A DNA stretch of 64,000 nucleotides from Paguma larvata (GCA_030068075.1 CM057839.1:46342960-46406959); one strand, 5' to 3'. Shown: positions 1 through 10,904, numbered from the stretch's first letter. The notes: generated by a model not told the origin, from the sequence alone. Numbers and translations are program-made.

Positions 1-824
1 CTTCTTTAGTTCTTTTTAAAATCAAAGACAGAATAAACATAGATTATAGAGTCTCAATTGGGTAATACTTCCTCTGCTTGCACATCCTACCGAAAGTATT
101 GGCTAATTATATTTTACATGAAACAAAAACATAATTTCCAATGTTTTGACAAGCAACAAATTGCACATTAGTTTGTTGTAAATAAATTTATTAGAAACGG
201 TTGTCCATGTTTGTAGATTCTCCTTTGAAAGAGTAAATTAACTTAAGGCTCATCATTCACAAGAAATGTATTATAATATCAAAGCAACAGTGATAGAAAA
301 CCAGAAACAGAGACCAAAGCATACCTACTAAATAGCAGGAGAAGTGTGATATCGCAACAAGATGAAAGAAAAAAGTATATGAGGTTTATGGTATCAGCAT
401 GGTGCCTTCTGGTAATGAGATTTTCAGTCATGATTCATTTGGCTCTATTATTCTGCTAATAATGTTATCTGTGCTATAATATAAACATAATATTGGTTTC
501 CACTGAGAAATGTAAATTACAGATTGTGAAGCATTTTTTTTTCTTGAGGATTCTTCAATTGTCAATTAATTGGTGGCAATGTCAGCTTTTTTAGACTTCA
601 ACATGTAGTACTACGGTTCTTGAAGTATATTCACAACAATAAGTATATAGGGATTATGATTTTTCTAATAAGATTTGTATAACCTAATTGAAACAGAGAA
701 TGTACCTGGTAACGATCAATTTACATGAGTAATCATTTAGCTTGTGCATAAATGGTACAATTCAGTTGTAAATATTATTTTCTATGTGTGGGAGGGTGAG
801 TCAAAACTTGTCTGATTTTCTTAA
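1..824. other. Unique AT-rich non-coding DNA
   Basis: No open frame of note, no recognisable interspersed repeat and no CpG cluster. Only short poly-T runs (for example near 533-541) break the sequence. Confidence 0.5.
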
Positions 825-1003
825 CAGTGAGTATTTGTTAAGAGCTTTCTAGTCATCAGAATATGAGCTAACTATCTTACATGTACCTTTTCACTTAATT
901 CTTCCAGTTACCTTAAGAAATAGGAGTCATAGCCTATGCTAAGCATGAGAAAACGCAGGCTGAATGAAGGGAAGTGAGGCAATCCAGACAACTTCACACA
1001 AGA
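825..1003 (-). mobile_element. MIR SINE relic
   Basis: Reading the plus strand gives the reverse complement of a MIR. There is a 'ctaactatcttacatgtacc..tcacttaattcttcc' stretch, then 'aggagtcat', then 'gagaaaacgcaggctgaatgaag', which matches the 'gaggaaactgaggc' block. It is heavily diverged, with no target duplication left. The family is an ancient tRNA-derived SINE shared by mammals. Confidence 0.6.
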
Positions 1004-1137
1004 CACTGACTACCTGTAAAAATGGCAAATTTTCAGGAAATGTGAATACTTATATTCATTATCATAGGTTAAGTACCTCAGAAAGTAGGCTCTGAGATAG
1101 ATCAGTAGGCAAGAAGTTAACCAGAAAGTGTTCATGA

Positions 1138-1351
1138 GGGGCGCCTGGGTGGCTCAGTTCCCTAACTGACCAACTCTTGATTTCAGCTCGGAGCTCCCTC
1201 CCCTCCACCATTGAGCCCTGCTGACTCTGCACTGATGGGTCTCAACAGTGGGATTCTCTCTCCCTCCCCCTCTGCTGGTACTCAGCATGTGCACACACTG
1301 GCTCTCTTTCTCAAAAATAGATAAATAATGAAATAAAGTAAAGAAAAAAAA
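1138..1351 (+). mobile_element. CAN-SINE, feliform subtype
   Basis: Starts with the family head ggggcgcctgggtggctcag, has a CT-rich middle and ends in an A-rich tail. It is flanked by a perfect 13-bp target duplication, aaagtgttcatga, at 1125-1137 and 1352-1364. The tRNA-like B-box part is diverged (it lacks the usual 'aggtcatgatctca'), so this is an older or rearranged copy. Target duplication and tail show L1-type retrotransposition. Confidence 0.9.
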
Positions 1352-1411
1352 AAAGTGTTCATGAAATCACTACCTTTGGAAGAGAAAGGAAGAAAGCAGG
1401 GCTGTTCTTTT

Positions 1412-1529
1412 GGGTGCCTGGTTGGCTGAGTCAGTAGGGCATGTGATTTTTGATCTTGGGTTGTGAGCTCAAGCCCCACATTGGATGTAGAGATAACTTA
1501 AAAATGAAATCTTAAAAAAAAAAAAAAAA
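1412..1529 (+). mobile_element. CAN-SINE, short subtype
   Basis: Head gggtgcctggttggctgagtc, then a tRNA-like part, then directly 'gatgtagagataacttaaaaatgaaatctt' and poly-A. The long feliform middle (GCTGACAGCTC..CT-rich) is absent. The only other copy of this short form in the window is at 46212-46324. A clean target duplication is not visible; a partial agggct-type match lies on both sides. Confidence 0.8.
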
Positions 1530-1726
1530 GATCAGGGCTAAGACGGATGCTCCAGAAGGCAACCTCCTCACATTCACTACATGTACAGATAGAGAAAAGG
1601 AAAGTGTCTGTTCAAAGCCCTTCCTCTTGTGATGCTCTGATTCATATTAGACTAATAGTAACAAGAGGAAAGTAAATTAATGAAAATATTACCAATATTA
1701 TTGTCATGACTGGAAGGTAATTTCTT

Positions 1727-1925
1727 TATTTTTAATATTTATTTATTTTTGACACAGAGAGATAGACAGAGTGCAAGCGGGGGAGGGGCAGAGAGATGAA
1801 GACACAGAATCCGAAACAGGGAGCAGTTAGCACAGAGCCCAATGCGGGGCTGGAACTAAGGAACCATGGGATCATGACCTGAGCCGAAGTCTGATCCTTA
1901 ACCAACTGAGCCACCCAGGTGCCCC
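1727..1925 (-). mobile_element. CAN-SINE, feliform subtype
   Basis: The plus strand shows poly-T/attt tail, ga-rich block, 'cagcacagagcccaatgcgggg', 'gggatcatgacctgagcc' and the reversed head 'ccacccaggtgcccc'. Target duplication ctggaaggtaatttctt (from 1710) and ctggaagataatttctt (from 1926) differ at one base, so the insertion is moderately old. Confidence 0.92.
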
Positions 1926-1942
1926 CTGGAAGATAATTTCTT

Positions 1943-2698
1943 AGGTGCATATTATTTTAAGTTCAGACTTTAAAATGAAGGTAAGGACTTTCACATATTA
2001 AAAAAGTAGCTTGCTATAGGCAGCTATTGGTATATTGATAATGGAATTCTATCTTTAAAACTATAAATTATGTAAGTTGAATTAACTACAAGTTCACTGT
2101 ATTTCTTGCTGCTTCTTTCTTGTTCATAAAATAATAACATAATAAAAAAAGGTTTCAGATCACATGTCTGCATGTATATTTCTGGATTTTATATAAATAT
2201 AAAATATTAATAAAGACTTAAATATTACTTTAATTGCACAGCATATTAGAAAAAATATAAATTGCATTTTTTAAATATAGAGGTAAACTTTTATCACAGG
2301 CAAACAACTATTTAAGCTAAAAGGAGAAATGTACGTATAATAGGCTGTGCATGTATAGGTATATAGATATTATTGATTTCAAAGAAAAAGTGTGATAGTA
2401 AGAAATATAAATATAAATATATGTAATATTAAAATCTATGATATGATGCATAATCTAGAAATATCCTTATGGGCAGGTGAATGAGAACAAAGATTATATT
2501 AGTTATAATGGTCTATAATGGTAAGTTCCAATAATAAAAATTGGTTCTGCCTGCTTGCTATTTCCAGGTCAAAATACTGTATGTCTTCTGGAGAAAGGTT
2601 AAGAAAAAATCTATTATAGTCAAGTGACCAGATTTTCAATGTAGAACAGGGACTTTGCAAAATTAAAAATACATTTGAAAGCAACAAGACAATTTTGA
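1943..2698. other. Unique AT-rich non-coding DNA
   Basis: Very AT-rich, with many short ATA/TAA runs (2390-2430). No repeat family or gene recognised. Confidence 0.5.
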
Positions 2699-2700
2699 TT

Positions 2701-2912
2701 TTATTAACGTTTATTTATTTCTTTTGAGAGAAAGAGAGAGCATGAGCAAGCGATGGTCATCAAGAGGGTGGGAGAGAGAATCCCAAGCAAGCTCTGCACT
2801 GTCAGTCTGCACTTTCAGCACAGAGCCAGGCACGGGGCTTGAACACACCAACCAAGAGATCATGACCGGAGCCAACATCAAGAGTCAGATGCCTAACCGA
2901 CTGAGTCACCCA
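2701..2912 (-). mobile_element. CAN-SINE, diverged
   Basis: T-rich tail, 'gagagaaagagagagcatgag', 'cagcacagagccaggcacggggcttg', 'gatcatgacc' and the reversed head 'gactgagtcaccc' are all present. The flanks acaagacaattttga (2684-2698) and acaagataacatttt (2917-2931) form a diverged target duplication, which suggests an older copy. Confidence 0.88.
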
Positions 2913-3084
2913 AGAAACAAGATAACATTTTAAAGCAGAGTAGTGTTTTATAAGTATAGAGATCGTATTGTGAATAATACAAAGTGATTAATTAAAAATA
3001 TTAATAAGTTATTGCATTACTATATATTCTACAGATTTTATCTTTTCTTCAGAAACCAGCACTGGGCAGTAGAATTTTCTAGCT

Positions 3085-3166
3085 ATTCTGACCTTAATTT
3101 AATTTACTTTTTATTTTAATTTAAAAATCTACATGTAGCTTGTGGCTACTGTGCTGGATAGCATAT
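3085..3166 (-). mobile_element. hAT-Charlie (MER3-like) terminal fragment
   Basis: 'aatttaatttactttttattttaatttaaaaatctacatgtagcttgtggctactgtgctggatagca' resembles the end of MER3-type non-autonomous hAT elements, with the 'catgtggctagtggctactg..ggacagc' signature. The other end is not seen. Strand is arbitrary for such elements. Confidence 0.5.
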
Positions 3167-4599
3167 GTATAGACCTTTTCTAAGAAAATGTAGACCTTGT
3201 AATTGTAATGAAAACAGGAAAGTGACTCATATATCCACAAACTATCAAGTTAGTAAAATATTGGGGTCCCGGATCAGTCATACAGATCCAAACTACATTA
3301 GAAGGCTCATCGGGTGTACTTTCGCAAGACAATGCAAGAAATGGTGTTATGACCTTTACTGACCACTAGGAGGCACTGATTTGATAGGACGTAAGGAACA
3401 CAAAGAAAAGCCACTCAAATCCTGCCAGGTTAAAGGGTCCTGACAGTGACAAAACAAGAATAAGCATAAGTATTGCCTGTTTGACCACTCACTCTCTATG
3501 TTTAGGTGAATAGTGTCAGTGAGCCAGAAATAAAGGCTTTAAGTAGTATGTGTATTCTCAGACAAGCAATCCTCCTCAAATATTTCTGCTTTGAATGCTT
3601 GTCATGAACGTGATAGGCAGGAAGCCATGGCAACTAGAAATGTATGAAAGACATCAGAGAGCAAAGCTAAGCCAGTCTGCTATGACAAATACTATATTTG
3701 CATTTTCCTGATTTACCTAAATTAAAGCTTTCAAATCCATCTGTGTAGACTCCTTTTTTAATTAATACTTCTTTTTGAAAGATAAGTACACCCCCTAGAA
3801 GACGGGGGAGAAACTGGAGAAAAAAAAAGAACCCCCCACATTTACTAATTTGGTCTTACAAATATTCAATTTTCACCAGTAATTTCTAAAGCAAAATAAA
3901 GCATTGCACAAATACAATTCTAGTTGATTTTATTTTCTAATAGTAATGCATATTGTACACAAAACCTTACGTATATTAATAAAATAAACCTTTAAATGTC
4001 TACTAACTATAGTTTGAAATTGCATTTGTTTTTTATGCAAAATTAAACAAATGCTTGATTGGCCTTAAACTCAGACTTAAAAAATCAAAACTAAGAAAGG
4101 AAATAAATCAAAGCCATAGACTTTTACAGAAATGTACCCCCTTTCTCTCTAGTCCTTTTGTCTCCTATACCTAATTCAAAGCAATATCTTGCCCACCAAG
4201 GTTGATTTCTGATACATTAGTAGCCCAAATCAACTTATTTTTGGAAGGATTTTATGTTCTGTTATATGTTAATAAACATTTTGGAAGCTATTGTATACTG
4301 AATAGTCTAGTAGGCTCAAAAACTACAATCTTTGTTCCAAATATAAAAGTGTTGAGTCCTTGGTGTGAAGACAGTTGACACTTGATTTTGCATTTTCCCC
4401 TAGTTGGAAGACTGTTCAACTCTGCTCATCTTTAATGATAGGTTTGCTTGTTTTTGTCAGAAATAATACAAATGAGTTTCTGATAAAGAACCTCAGTCCA
4501 CGATCCAGCATTTTAGGAAATCTTTACCTGAAAAGAAACATAGATTTATCTCAGTTGCACAGGGCAAATATACCAGAGTGATTGAGCTTGGGAGCTCTT
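3167..4599. other. Unique non-coding DNA
   Basis: About 1.4 kb with no recognised repeat. It is less AT-biased around 3240-3560. The longest frames here (65-68 codons) carry no recognisable domain and look like chance. Confidence 0.45.
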
Positions 4600-4830
4600 A
4601 ATTCAGTTTGCATGGGTCCAACTTCAGCACACTTTCTTTAGTTATATTGGCTTTTCCTCTGTATAATGGAGGTTGTAATCACACCCCCCATGTAACGTTT
4701 CCAAAGGAAAATCACTTAGTAGATGGCTATCTACTGTCCTTACTGAGGACAGTAAGTCCTTGATAAATGTTAGCTGGCATCTTCGTCATCATCATCATTG
4801 TAATTGTCGTCATCTTCATCAAACAATTCT
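4600..4830 (+). mobile_element. MIR SINE relic
   Basis: Consensus-like blocks in order: 'tccaacttcagc', 'ttttcctctgtataatggaggttgtaatc', and 'ccttgataaatgttagctggcatcttcgtcatcatcatcattg', the MIR 3' signature 'tcaataaatgttagctattattatt'. Strongly diverged. A small hairpin (4732-4754) lies inside it. Confidence 0.65.
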
Positions 4831-4988
4831 TAGCCACTTCAGTGCAGGAAAAAGGTCTTGTTGACCATCTCAGCTCTTTTCAGTCATTCGGCAGTGTATA
4901 AGTAGAAAGAATTTCACTTGTATAAGTACTTTTACAAAAAGTCTACAAAAAATTCATGCACTAAAGTTTTTCTGAGTTTTAATTATTA

Positions 4989-5187
4989 ACATTATTATTT
5001 TTTAATTTTTAAGTTTATTTATTTATTTTGAGAGAGAGAGGAAGAGTGAGGAGAAAGAGAATCCCAGGCAGGCTCTCACTGGCAGCACAGAGCTCAATGT
5101 GGGGCCCGAACCCACGAACCATGAGATCATGACCTGAGCTGAAACCAAGAGTTGGACACTTAACCGACTGAGCCACCCAGGTGCCTC
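4989..5187 (-). mobile_element. CAN-SINE, feliform subtype
   Basis: Tail 'tttttaagtttatttatttattttgagagag', then a shortened GA-rich block, 'gatcatgacctgagctgaaacc' and reversed head 'gagccacccaggtgcctc'. Target duplication agttttaattatt is at 4975-4987 and 5189-5201. The internal 'gcaggctctcactggcagcacagag' segment is shortened against the other copies. Confidence 0.92.
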
Positions 5188-5201
5188 TAGTTTTAATTAT
5201 T

Positions 5202-6160
5202 TTTAAGAGGATAGCATTAATTTAACAGTCGAGGTGCTATGGACAGCCTATAGTCCAAATTTCTTTCTTCTTTTCCTCAATTAGCTTAGCAAAAATATTT
5301 TTAGCACCTCTAATAGATTTCCCATTCTAGTGTTGGAGATTATCCCAAACTCCAGAATAGTTCTTTGGGGAAGTTTGGCAGGCTTACATCCAATCACTGT
5401 TCTCTGAAAACTGGCACCATGCAGGACAAAATGACTTCTCAAGGGTACAATAAAAGGTTTCCTCAGAAAACATAAGAAGTGAACTAATGATTGAATGAAT
5501 GTGTGTTTGAAAAAAAATAAAGTTGCAAAAATAAGAAAGGTAGGAGAGCAGAGCAGTTCAAATTTCAGGCTTAGGGGCCAGACTGGATCGGCTCCCCTTT
5601 TTACAGGGTATGTACATAGGGCAAGGGATAAGTGTGGCTTGATAGCAAACACATGCCAAACTTTTTCTTGATAACCTTATTTCTCATCCTCACTTCATTT
5701 ATTGTTATTGGTTGCTAGGATAGTCTTCTCCTTGTCTTCCTCACTCCTGACCCAGGCTTCCACTTGACACAAGTGAAAGAGAACATGATGAATTTTATAC
5801 TAGTTCTGAGAGCTTATGCCCAGAAGTGACAGGTGCTCCTACCTGAATAAGCCAAATTACATCACCATTTCTGAATTTCCCAAGAAGGCGATATACAATT
5901 CTTCTGAAGAAAGAGGTTCAAATATTAATGAAATAATATGACAGTCTATCATATTGGGTGACTGTGTGGTAATTAGTGAAATTTTCATCTCTTGAGTTTT
6001 CTAAGCAGTAAAGTAGAGAATCATAAAACCTATTTTCATAACTCTGGTGTGGGGCCCAAATAACGTAACACTTTTAAAGCACTTAAGAGATTTAGCAGAA
6101 TACGACAAGTGGTTAATTCGTGGTTTTAGCTACTCAGATCATATGATAAAATAACACATA
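5202..6160. other. Unique non-coding DNA
   Basis: No recognised repeat. The 123-codon minus-strand open frame at 5281-5652 has no domain signature, no helpful start context and unremarkable composition. I treat it as chance. Confidence 0.45.
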
Positions 6161-6164
6161 TTTT

Positions 6165-6310
6165 AATAATTATTTTACAAGTGATAACTCATATTCACAG
6201 CATTAGTTTTGAGGTAGAACAGGTAGTATTATTTTCATGTGACAAATGAGATACATGGTTAAAATTTATCAAATCATGGTTCAAATATAGCTTTTCTGAC
6301 TAGATAATGA
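6165..6310 (-). mobile_element. Probable MIR SINE relic
   Basis: 'gtgataactcatattcacagcattagttttgaggtagaacaggtagtattattttcatgtgacaaatgag' follows the reversed MIR layout (tcatttaatcctcacaacaacc..gaggtaggtactattattatccc..gaggaaac). Heavily diverged. Confidence 0.45.
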
Positions 6311-6691
6311 CACATGTAAAAGATGGGAGGGGCAAAACTTAGAAGAGATCTAATAGACCATCTACCCAGAATAAAACTCAAAATTTTACTGACTCTCTGA
6401 AGTTAAAAACCCCAGTTCTAGAAATTGTTTCTTTCTGATGGAAACTTACCCTTAACCAGAAAGTTCTTATTTTATTATATGTTATCAAGTCTTTGAAAGG
6501 AGAATAGAAATACTTTTCATTATTTCTCAAAACTATTTGGACACAAAATTATAAATTCATGGCCTATCTAATTGGAGTAGCTTCATTTAAAAAAAGGCTG
6601 AGCAGTTAGGGGTTATGAGTGGGACCTGGCATTGACTGGGGGGAGCCTAATTTGACATTCAGACTCTAGTTCTGTGACTTACCTATCTGGT
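6311..6691. other. Unique non-coding DNA
   Basis: No repeat or coding signal recognised. An 'agagatctaatagaccatctaccc' phrase at about 6344-6367 recalls an ancient repeat motif but is too short to assign. Confidence 0.4.
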
Positions 6692-6706
6692 TGTATCAGT
6701 AATCTT

Positions 6707-6923
6707 TTTTTTTTTTTTTTTAACGTTTATTTATTTTGAGAGACATAGAGACAGAGTATGAGCAGGGGAAGGGCAGAGAGAGAGGGAGACACAGAATCTG
6801 AAGCAGGCTCCAGGCTCTGAGCTGTCAGCACAGAGCCCGACGCGGGGCTTGAACTCACAGACCGTGAGATCATGACCTGAGCCGAAGTCGGCCGCCCAAC
6901 CGACTGAGCCACCCAGGCGCCCC
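6707..6923 (-). mobile_element. CAN-SINE, near-consensus young copy
   Basis: Full length, with a 14+ nt pure poly-T tail, 'acgtttatttattttgagagacatagagacagagtatgagcagg', 'cagcacagagcccgacgcgggg' and head 'gactgagccacccaggcgcccc'. Several CpGs survive (gacgcg, aaccga, aggcgc). The target duplication tgtatcagtaatctt is perfect (from 6692 and from 6924). Low divergence, intact CpGs and a long tail indicate one of the youngest insertions here. Confidence 0.96.
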
Positions 6924-6938
6924 TGTATCAGTAATCTT

Positions 6939-7143
6939 CTAAAAGAGTTACTTCAGGTTCTGATATTTAGCTATGGAAATGAAAGATTCTTAATTTCATT
7001 GGAAATAAATCTGCCTTTTATATACACATTATAGTAGGTAGTCGTGACCAGAGATACCCAATATCAATACTTTCTTCCTCCTATCTGAATGTGGAGTTGT
7101 TATTTCTAACTTTGAATATGAGCTGGCCTTGTTTTGACTTAAA
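6939..7143. other. Unique spacer between inverted SINEs
   Basis: About 0.2 kb with nothing recognised. It separates a minus-strand and a plus-strand CAN-SINE. Confidence 0.4.
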
Positions 7144-7158
7144 AAAAAAATGTGGCAA

Positions 7159-7351
7159 GGGCATCTGGGCGGCTCCGACGTCAGCTCAGGTCATGATCTC
7201 ATGGTCAGTGAGTTTGAGCCCCACATCGGGCTCTTGCTGACAGCTCTGAGCCTGGAGCCTGCTTCGGATTCCTTGTGTGTGTGTCTCTCTCTCTCTCTGC
7301 TCCTCCCCCACTCACGCTCTGTCTCTGTCTCTCAAAAATGTATAAACGTTT
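7159..7351 (+). mobile_element. CAN-SINE, feliform subtype, 5' internal deletion
   Basis: Head 'gggcatctgggcggctccgacgtcagctcaggtcatgatctcatgg' lacks the usual 'agtcggttaagc' stretch between head and B box. Then come 'gctgacagctctgagcctggagcctgcttc', a TG/CT-rich block and tail. Target duplication aaaaaaatgtggcaa lies at 7144-7158 and 7352-7366, perfect. Confidence 0.94.
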
Positions 7352-7399
7352 AAAAAAATGTGGCAAAACTGATGGTTTTAGTTCATATACACCTAGTCC

Positions 7400-7752
7400 T
7401 TAAGAAGCCAGGAAACTTGCATTAATGTATTCTCTGAGTAAATGAGGCCTCTTGTAAGAATGGTCGCCATGAGACTACTGTGCTGTAAGAAAGCCCAAAA
7501 GTGTCATGAGGAGAGGCCCTGTGGAATAACACTGAGGTGCCAGACGTGTGCAAACCTGTTTTGGATCTTAAATGCATCCTGGTTCCCTGCTTTGTGCAGC
7601 AAGTGAGTGAACTCGGCTGGTGCCTCACGGAGAAGAGCCATCCAATAGAGCCCAGTCAACTCCTAGAAGGGTTAGAAATCGCAAAATGTTATTATTGCAA
7701 GCCGTTAAGTTTTGGAGTGACTTGTTCTGCAACAATAGATGATTGAAACATC
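7400..7752 (+). mobile_element. ERVL-MaLR (MLT1-like) LTR, 3' part
   Basis: The end 'ttattattgcaagccgttaagttttggagtgacttgttctgcaacaatagatgattgaaaca' has the classic MLT1-type LTR terminus (aagccactaagttttgggg..tttgttac.gcaatagataac..). Upstream 'gaggagaggccctgtgg' and 'gcctcacggagaagagcc' fit the LTR body. Old and diverged; a solo LTR relic. Confidence 0.55.
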
Positions 7753-8854
7753 TATTAAATATATACAGTTTAAATGATCTTTATATAGAGAGACTTGTTA
7801 TTTAAACGAAATGAAACGAAAAGCTTATTTGATTATTCAGCAAGGTAGTTGATTTATTTCATGTTGCTATCAATATATGTATTATGGGTCCCCAAGTTCT
7901 TTTTAAAATGATTTAAAGAGAGGTAAAGTGTGAAGCCAGTTTGGAATCTCAAATGCTGTAAAGAGAGGGAGTTGGAGTTCAGTTAAGTTCCTTAGGTCTT
8001 CCCCTGAAATTGCTTCCCTGCAAAGGGGGTAAATGAAAGTACAAGGCTCTACTAAACCCCAGAAATACTGCAGAGTGTTGCCAGTGGGAAGTCAGGCTGG
8101 GGATTGGAGAGAAATAGGAACTGAACCTTATCCTTGTATCCAGCCTGGACATACGGAGAAAGTTACCAAGAAGGATGCAGACCATTGTGATTGGCCAAGG
8201 GATGGGTGAGGTATTCAAGGTGCCTCCATCACCTGGGGAGTACCTTGAAAAACAGGGCACTGATGAGTGCGTCATCCAGACAGAGCAGACATTGAAGATT
8301 CAAGTATAATGCCTTGGCTGCCCAAGGCATTGGGTGGGAGGGGTCTTCCATTTCACATGCCGATGGAGACTTAGGAGAATAAATCACTAAGCAATGATGA
8401 AAAAATATATATATATAGCTATATAAAGAATGATTTTTTAGTTTTTACAAAGTTATATTTTAAAATATTCTTGCTATTTAAATGAAACCTGGAGAATATA
8501 TTTTTTAAAGCAACAGAGTAAAATAATGGTTTTTGTATTATAATTCATGATTATAAATATGTCACTTATTTATTTGCTCCCAATCCTTCTATGTCTCTTT
8601 AGCTTGGATTCTAGGCAGATCTTCCCACATTTCCTTATATGTATTCCTTTTTTTTTTCTAGCAATGTTGACTACTTCTATTTCCTTCCAAACTCATACTT
8701 TCATTTTTCTATGCTTTATTTTAAGTCCCTTCTCTTCCATTCTTGGCTTTTTTAAATATTTCTACTTATTCTCAAAAATTCTACTTAGGTCCAGCTCTAT
8801 CTGTGAAGCTTTCTGTGACATCATCTATCAAGAAATTGATTATTCCATTATCTG
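7753..8854. other. Unique non-coding DNA with a 10-bp hairpin
   Basis: No assigned repeat. A perfect inverted repeat, aatgccttgg / ccaaggcatt, lies at 8308-8317 and 8322-8331 with a 4-nt loop. The frames at 7979-8275 (minus) and 8547-8903 (plus) have no domain signature. Confidence 0.45.
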
Positions 8855-8859
8855 TACCC

Positions 8860-9290
8860 ATATCATTATCTATTACTGTGTAACAACATTACCAAAAACA
8901 TAGTGGTTTGAAGCAACACATATTTATTGTCTCCCAGTTTCTGTAAATCTGGCCTTTGGGTACAGCTTAGCTGAATTCTCTGCTTAAGGACCACGTAAAG
9001 TTGAAATTAAGGTATTGACCATGGCAACAACTTCATCTTTACTAGTTGGGGGAGAGCTCTTTTTTTTGAGCTCATACGACTGTCGTTGGTATTCAGTTCC
9101 TCTTAGGTTGTTGAACTGAGAACCTTGGTTTCTTGACTCGGTGTCTAGAAGTTACCCTCATTGTTTATTATGCGGCCGTTTTCCTAGGCAAGCTTACCAC
9201 ATGTCACCTTGCTGCTTCAAAGATAGCAAGGAAGAGAGTCTCAGCTAAACAGATAATTACAATCTTATGTAGTGTTAGCACTAACTGATG
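8860..9290 (-). mobile_element. MaLR/MLT1-like LTR, reversed
   Basis: 'tctattactgtgtaacaacattaccaaaaacatagtggtttgaagcaacacatatttattgtctcccagtttctgtaaatctggcc' is the reverse complement of an MLT1-type LTR 3' end. It continues with diverged LTR body (ctgaattctctgctt..) until about 9290. Confidence 0.6.
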
Positions 9291-9299
9291 CCCATCATT

Positions 9300-9708
9300 A
9301 TTATGGACTAAATAGTTGTACCTCCCTCCACACACCAATTCTTATACTGAAGCCATAACCCCCAGTGTGAATGATATCCGAGACAGGTCACTAATAAGTA
9401 ATTAAAGTTAAATGAAGTCATAAGGGCAGAGCCCTAATTCCACAGGATTAGCTTCCTTATAAGAAGATACCATCAGAGAGCTTGCTCCCATATTCCCTCT
9501 GTGCATATGCCCTGAAGAAAGGCCATGTGCGTATGTAGCAAGAAGGCCATCTACAAGCCAGAAAGAAAATCCTCACCAGAAACCACATGGGTCAGAATCT
9601 TGGTGATGGACTTCCTAGCCTCTAGAAATGTAAGAAATAAGTTTTTGTTGTTTAAACTATCCAGTCTATTTTTGTCATTGTTGTTATAATATCCCATACC
9701 GACTAATA
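9300..9708 (+). mobile_element. MaLR/MLT1-like LTR
   Basis: Start 'ttattatggactaaatagttgtacctcc..ctgaagccataacccccagtgtgaatg', middle 'agggcagagccctaat..ccttataagaag' and 'ccatctacaagccag', end 'ctagcctctagaaatgtaagaaataagtttttgttgtttaaactatccagtctatttttgtc..gactaat'. The order matches a MaLR LTR on the plus strand. No internal retroviral sequence adjoins it, so it is a solo LTR. Confidence 0.75.
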
Positions 9709-9953
9709 ACCTTTATAATATTCTTTTGGTTAGAACCAAGTCAGAGGTCCTCCCCAGACTCAAAGAGAGGGAGTTTACAGGGATATGAATATCAGGAGGT
9801 CAGGATCGTGAAAGCAACATTAGAATCTGAATACCAGCCCTCTTTTTTACATTGTGTTACTCTATTATGCATGCATCCTGGCTTAGGACCTAAGTAATCA
9901 TTAGAACTATTCGTATATATTCCCATGGTGCTTCTTAGGACATGATAAATTTG
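9709..9953. other. Unique non-coding DNA
   Basis: Short interval; nothing recognised. Confidence 0.4.
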
Positions 9954-9970
9954 TTCTTTCTGGCTCTGTT

Positions 9971-10168
9971 TATATATTTATTTTTATGTTTATTTATTTA
10001 TTTTGAGAGAGGGAGAGAGGGAGGAACAGAGAGGAGAGAGAGAATCCCAAGCAGGTTTCTCGCTATCAGTTCAGAACCTGGCATGGGGCTTGATCCCATG
10101 AACCATGAGGTAGTAACTTGGGACAAAACCAAGAGTCAGATGCTTAACTGACTGAGCCACCCACATGA
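9971..10168 (-). mobile_element. CAN-SINE, diverged
   Basis: Tail 'tttttatgtttatttatttattttgagagagg', 'gaatcccaagcagg', a degraded B-box region ('gaggtagtaacttggg') and head 'gactgagccaccc'. Target duplication ttctttctggctctgttt (from 9953) and ctctttctggccctattt (from 10168) carries several differences, so this is an older copy. Confidence 0.88.
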
Positions 10169-10184
10169 CTCTTTCTGGCCCTAT

Positions 10185-10502
10185 TTGAAGTTAGTCGGGT
10201 TCATGTGACTTTCTTTGACCAGTGAAATGTGTGTGGAGGGTATTGTGCTCATTGTGAATAGAAGATCTAAAAGCCAGCAAACGATTCACCTGGCTTCTTT
10301 CCCTTTGCCTTGGTGATCATGGAGGCACGACATGAAATGGATCTGTCAGCCTGGATCCTTGAGCCACTACGATGAGCAGAATCTCATTTCTAAATTTATT
10401 GGACATGTAGTATGAACAAAGAAATACTTTTTTACTGGGTTAAGCTAATTAAATGTAGAGACGTTTGTTATGCCAGCATAAATCAGGTTATTCTGATACA
10501 GA
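10185..10502 (+). mobile_element. MaLR-like LTR, 3' part
   Basis: 'gttcatgtgactttctttgaccagtgaaatgtg', 'ttccctttgccttggtgatcatggaggcac', 'tgagcagaatctc', 'tatgaacaaagaaatactttt..gggttaagctaattaaatgtagagacgtttgttatgccagcataaatcaggttattctgatacag'. The order and the '..ctgatacag' end match an LTR of this class. Subfamily not resolved. Confidence 0.55.
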
Positions 10503-10539
10503 GTTTATATACATGCTTTTTATTTGTATGTGTCTATCC

Positions 10540-10682
10540 TACTAGATTTTGAGGTCTGTGGGGACAGCAACCATCTCCGCTTTGTTTACTTCATGATACC
10601 CGGTGTTTAGGATGTGTTTGGCATACGGTTGGAACTCCATCAATGTTTATTAAGTAAATGATTAAGTAAGTAAATGCATCTG
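10540..10682 (+). mobile_element. L2 LINE 3' end relic
   Basis: 'agattttgaggtctgtggggacagcaaccatctccgctttg..ggtgtttaggatgtgtttggcatacgg..catcaatgtttattaagtaaatg' follows the L2 3' end (gagctccttgagggcagggac..cctggcacatagtaggtgctcaataaatg). Confidence 0.65.
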
Positions 10683-10904
10683 ACTCTATTTCACTAATTC
10701 CTTTATGCATTTGACTTTCTTTTTCTGGAATGCAGTAAAGTAGAATAATATTAAATATGGTTTTAATAAGTTACACATACATTTGTTCTGGCATGTAAAT
10801 TATTAAAATACATATTTTTAGAAGCTTGTAATTGTTTGATAAGGTTGAATGAAAATTTAAGCAGCTGAAGATGAGCTAATTTTTTCACTCACTAGCCTAT
10901 CTTG

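Noticed and set aside
5281..5652. 123-codon minus-strand open frame
   Set aside because: No domain, no conserved motif, no splice or promoter context; within the expected range of chance frames over 64 kb of non-coding DNA.
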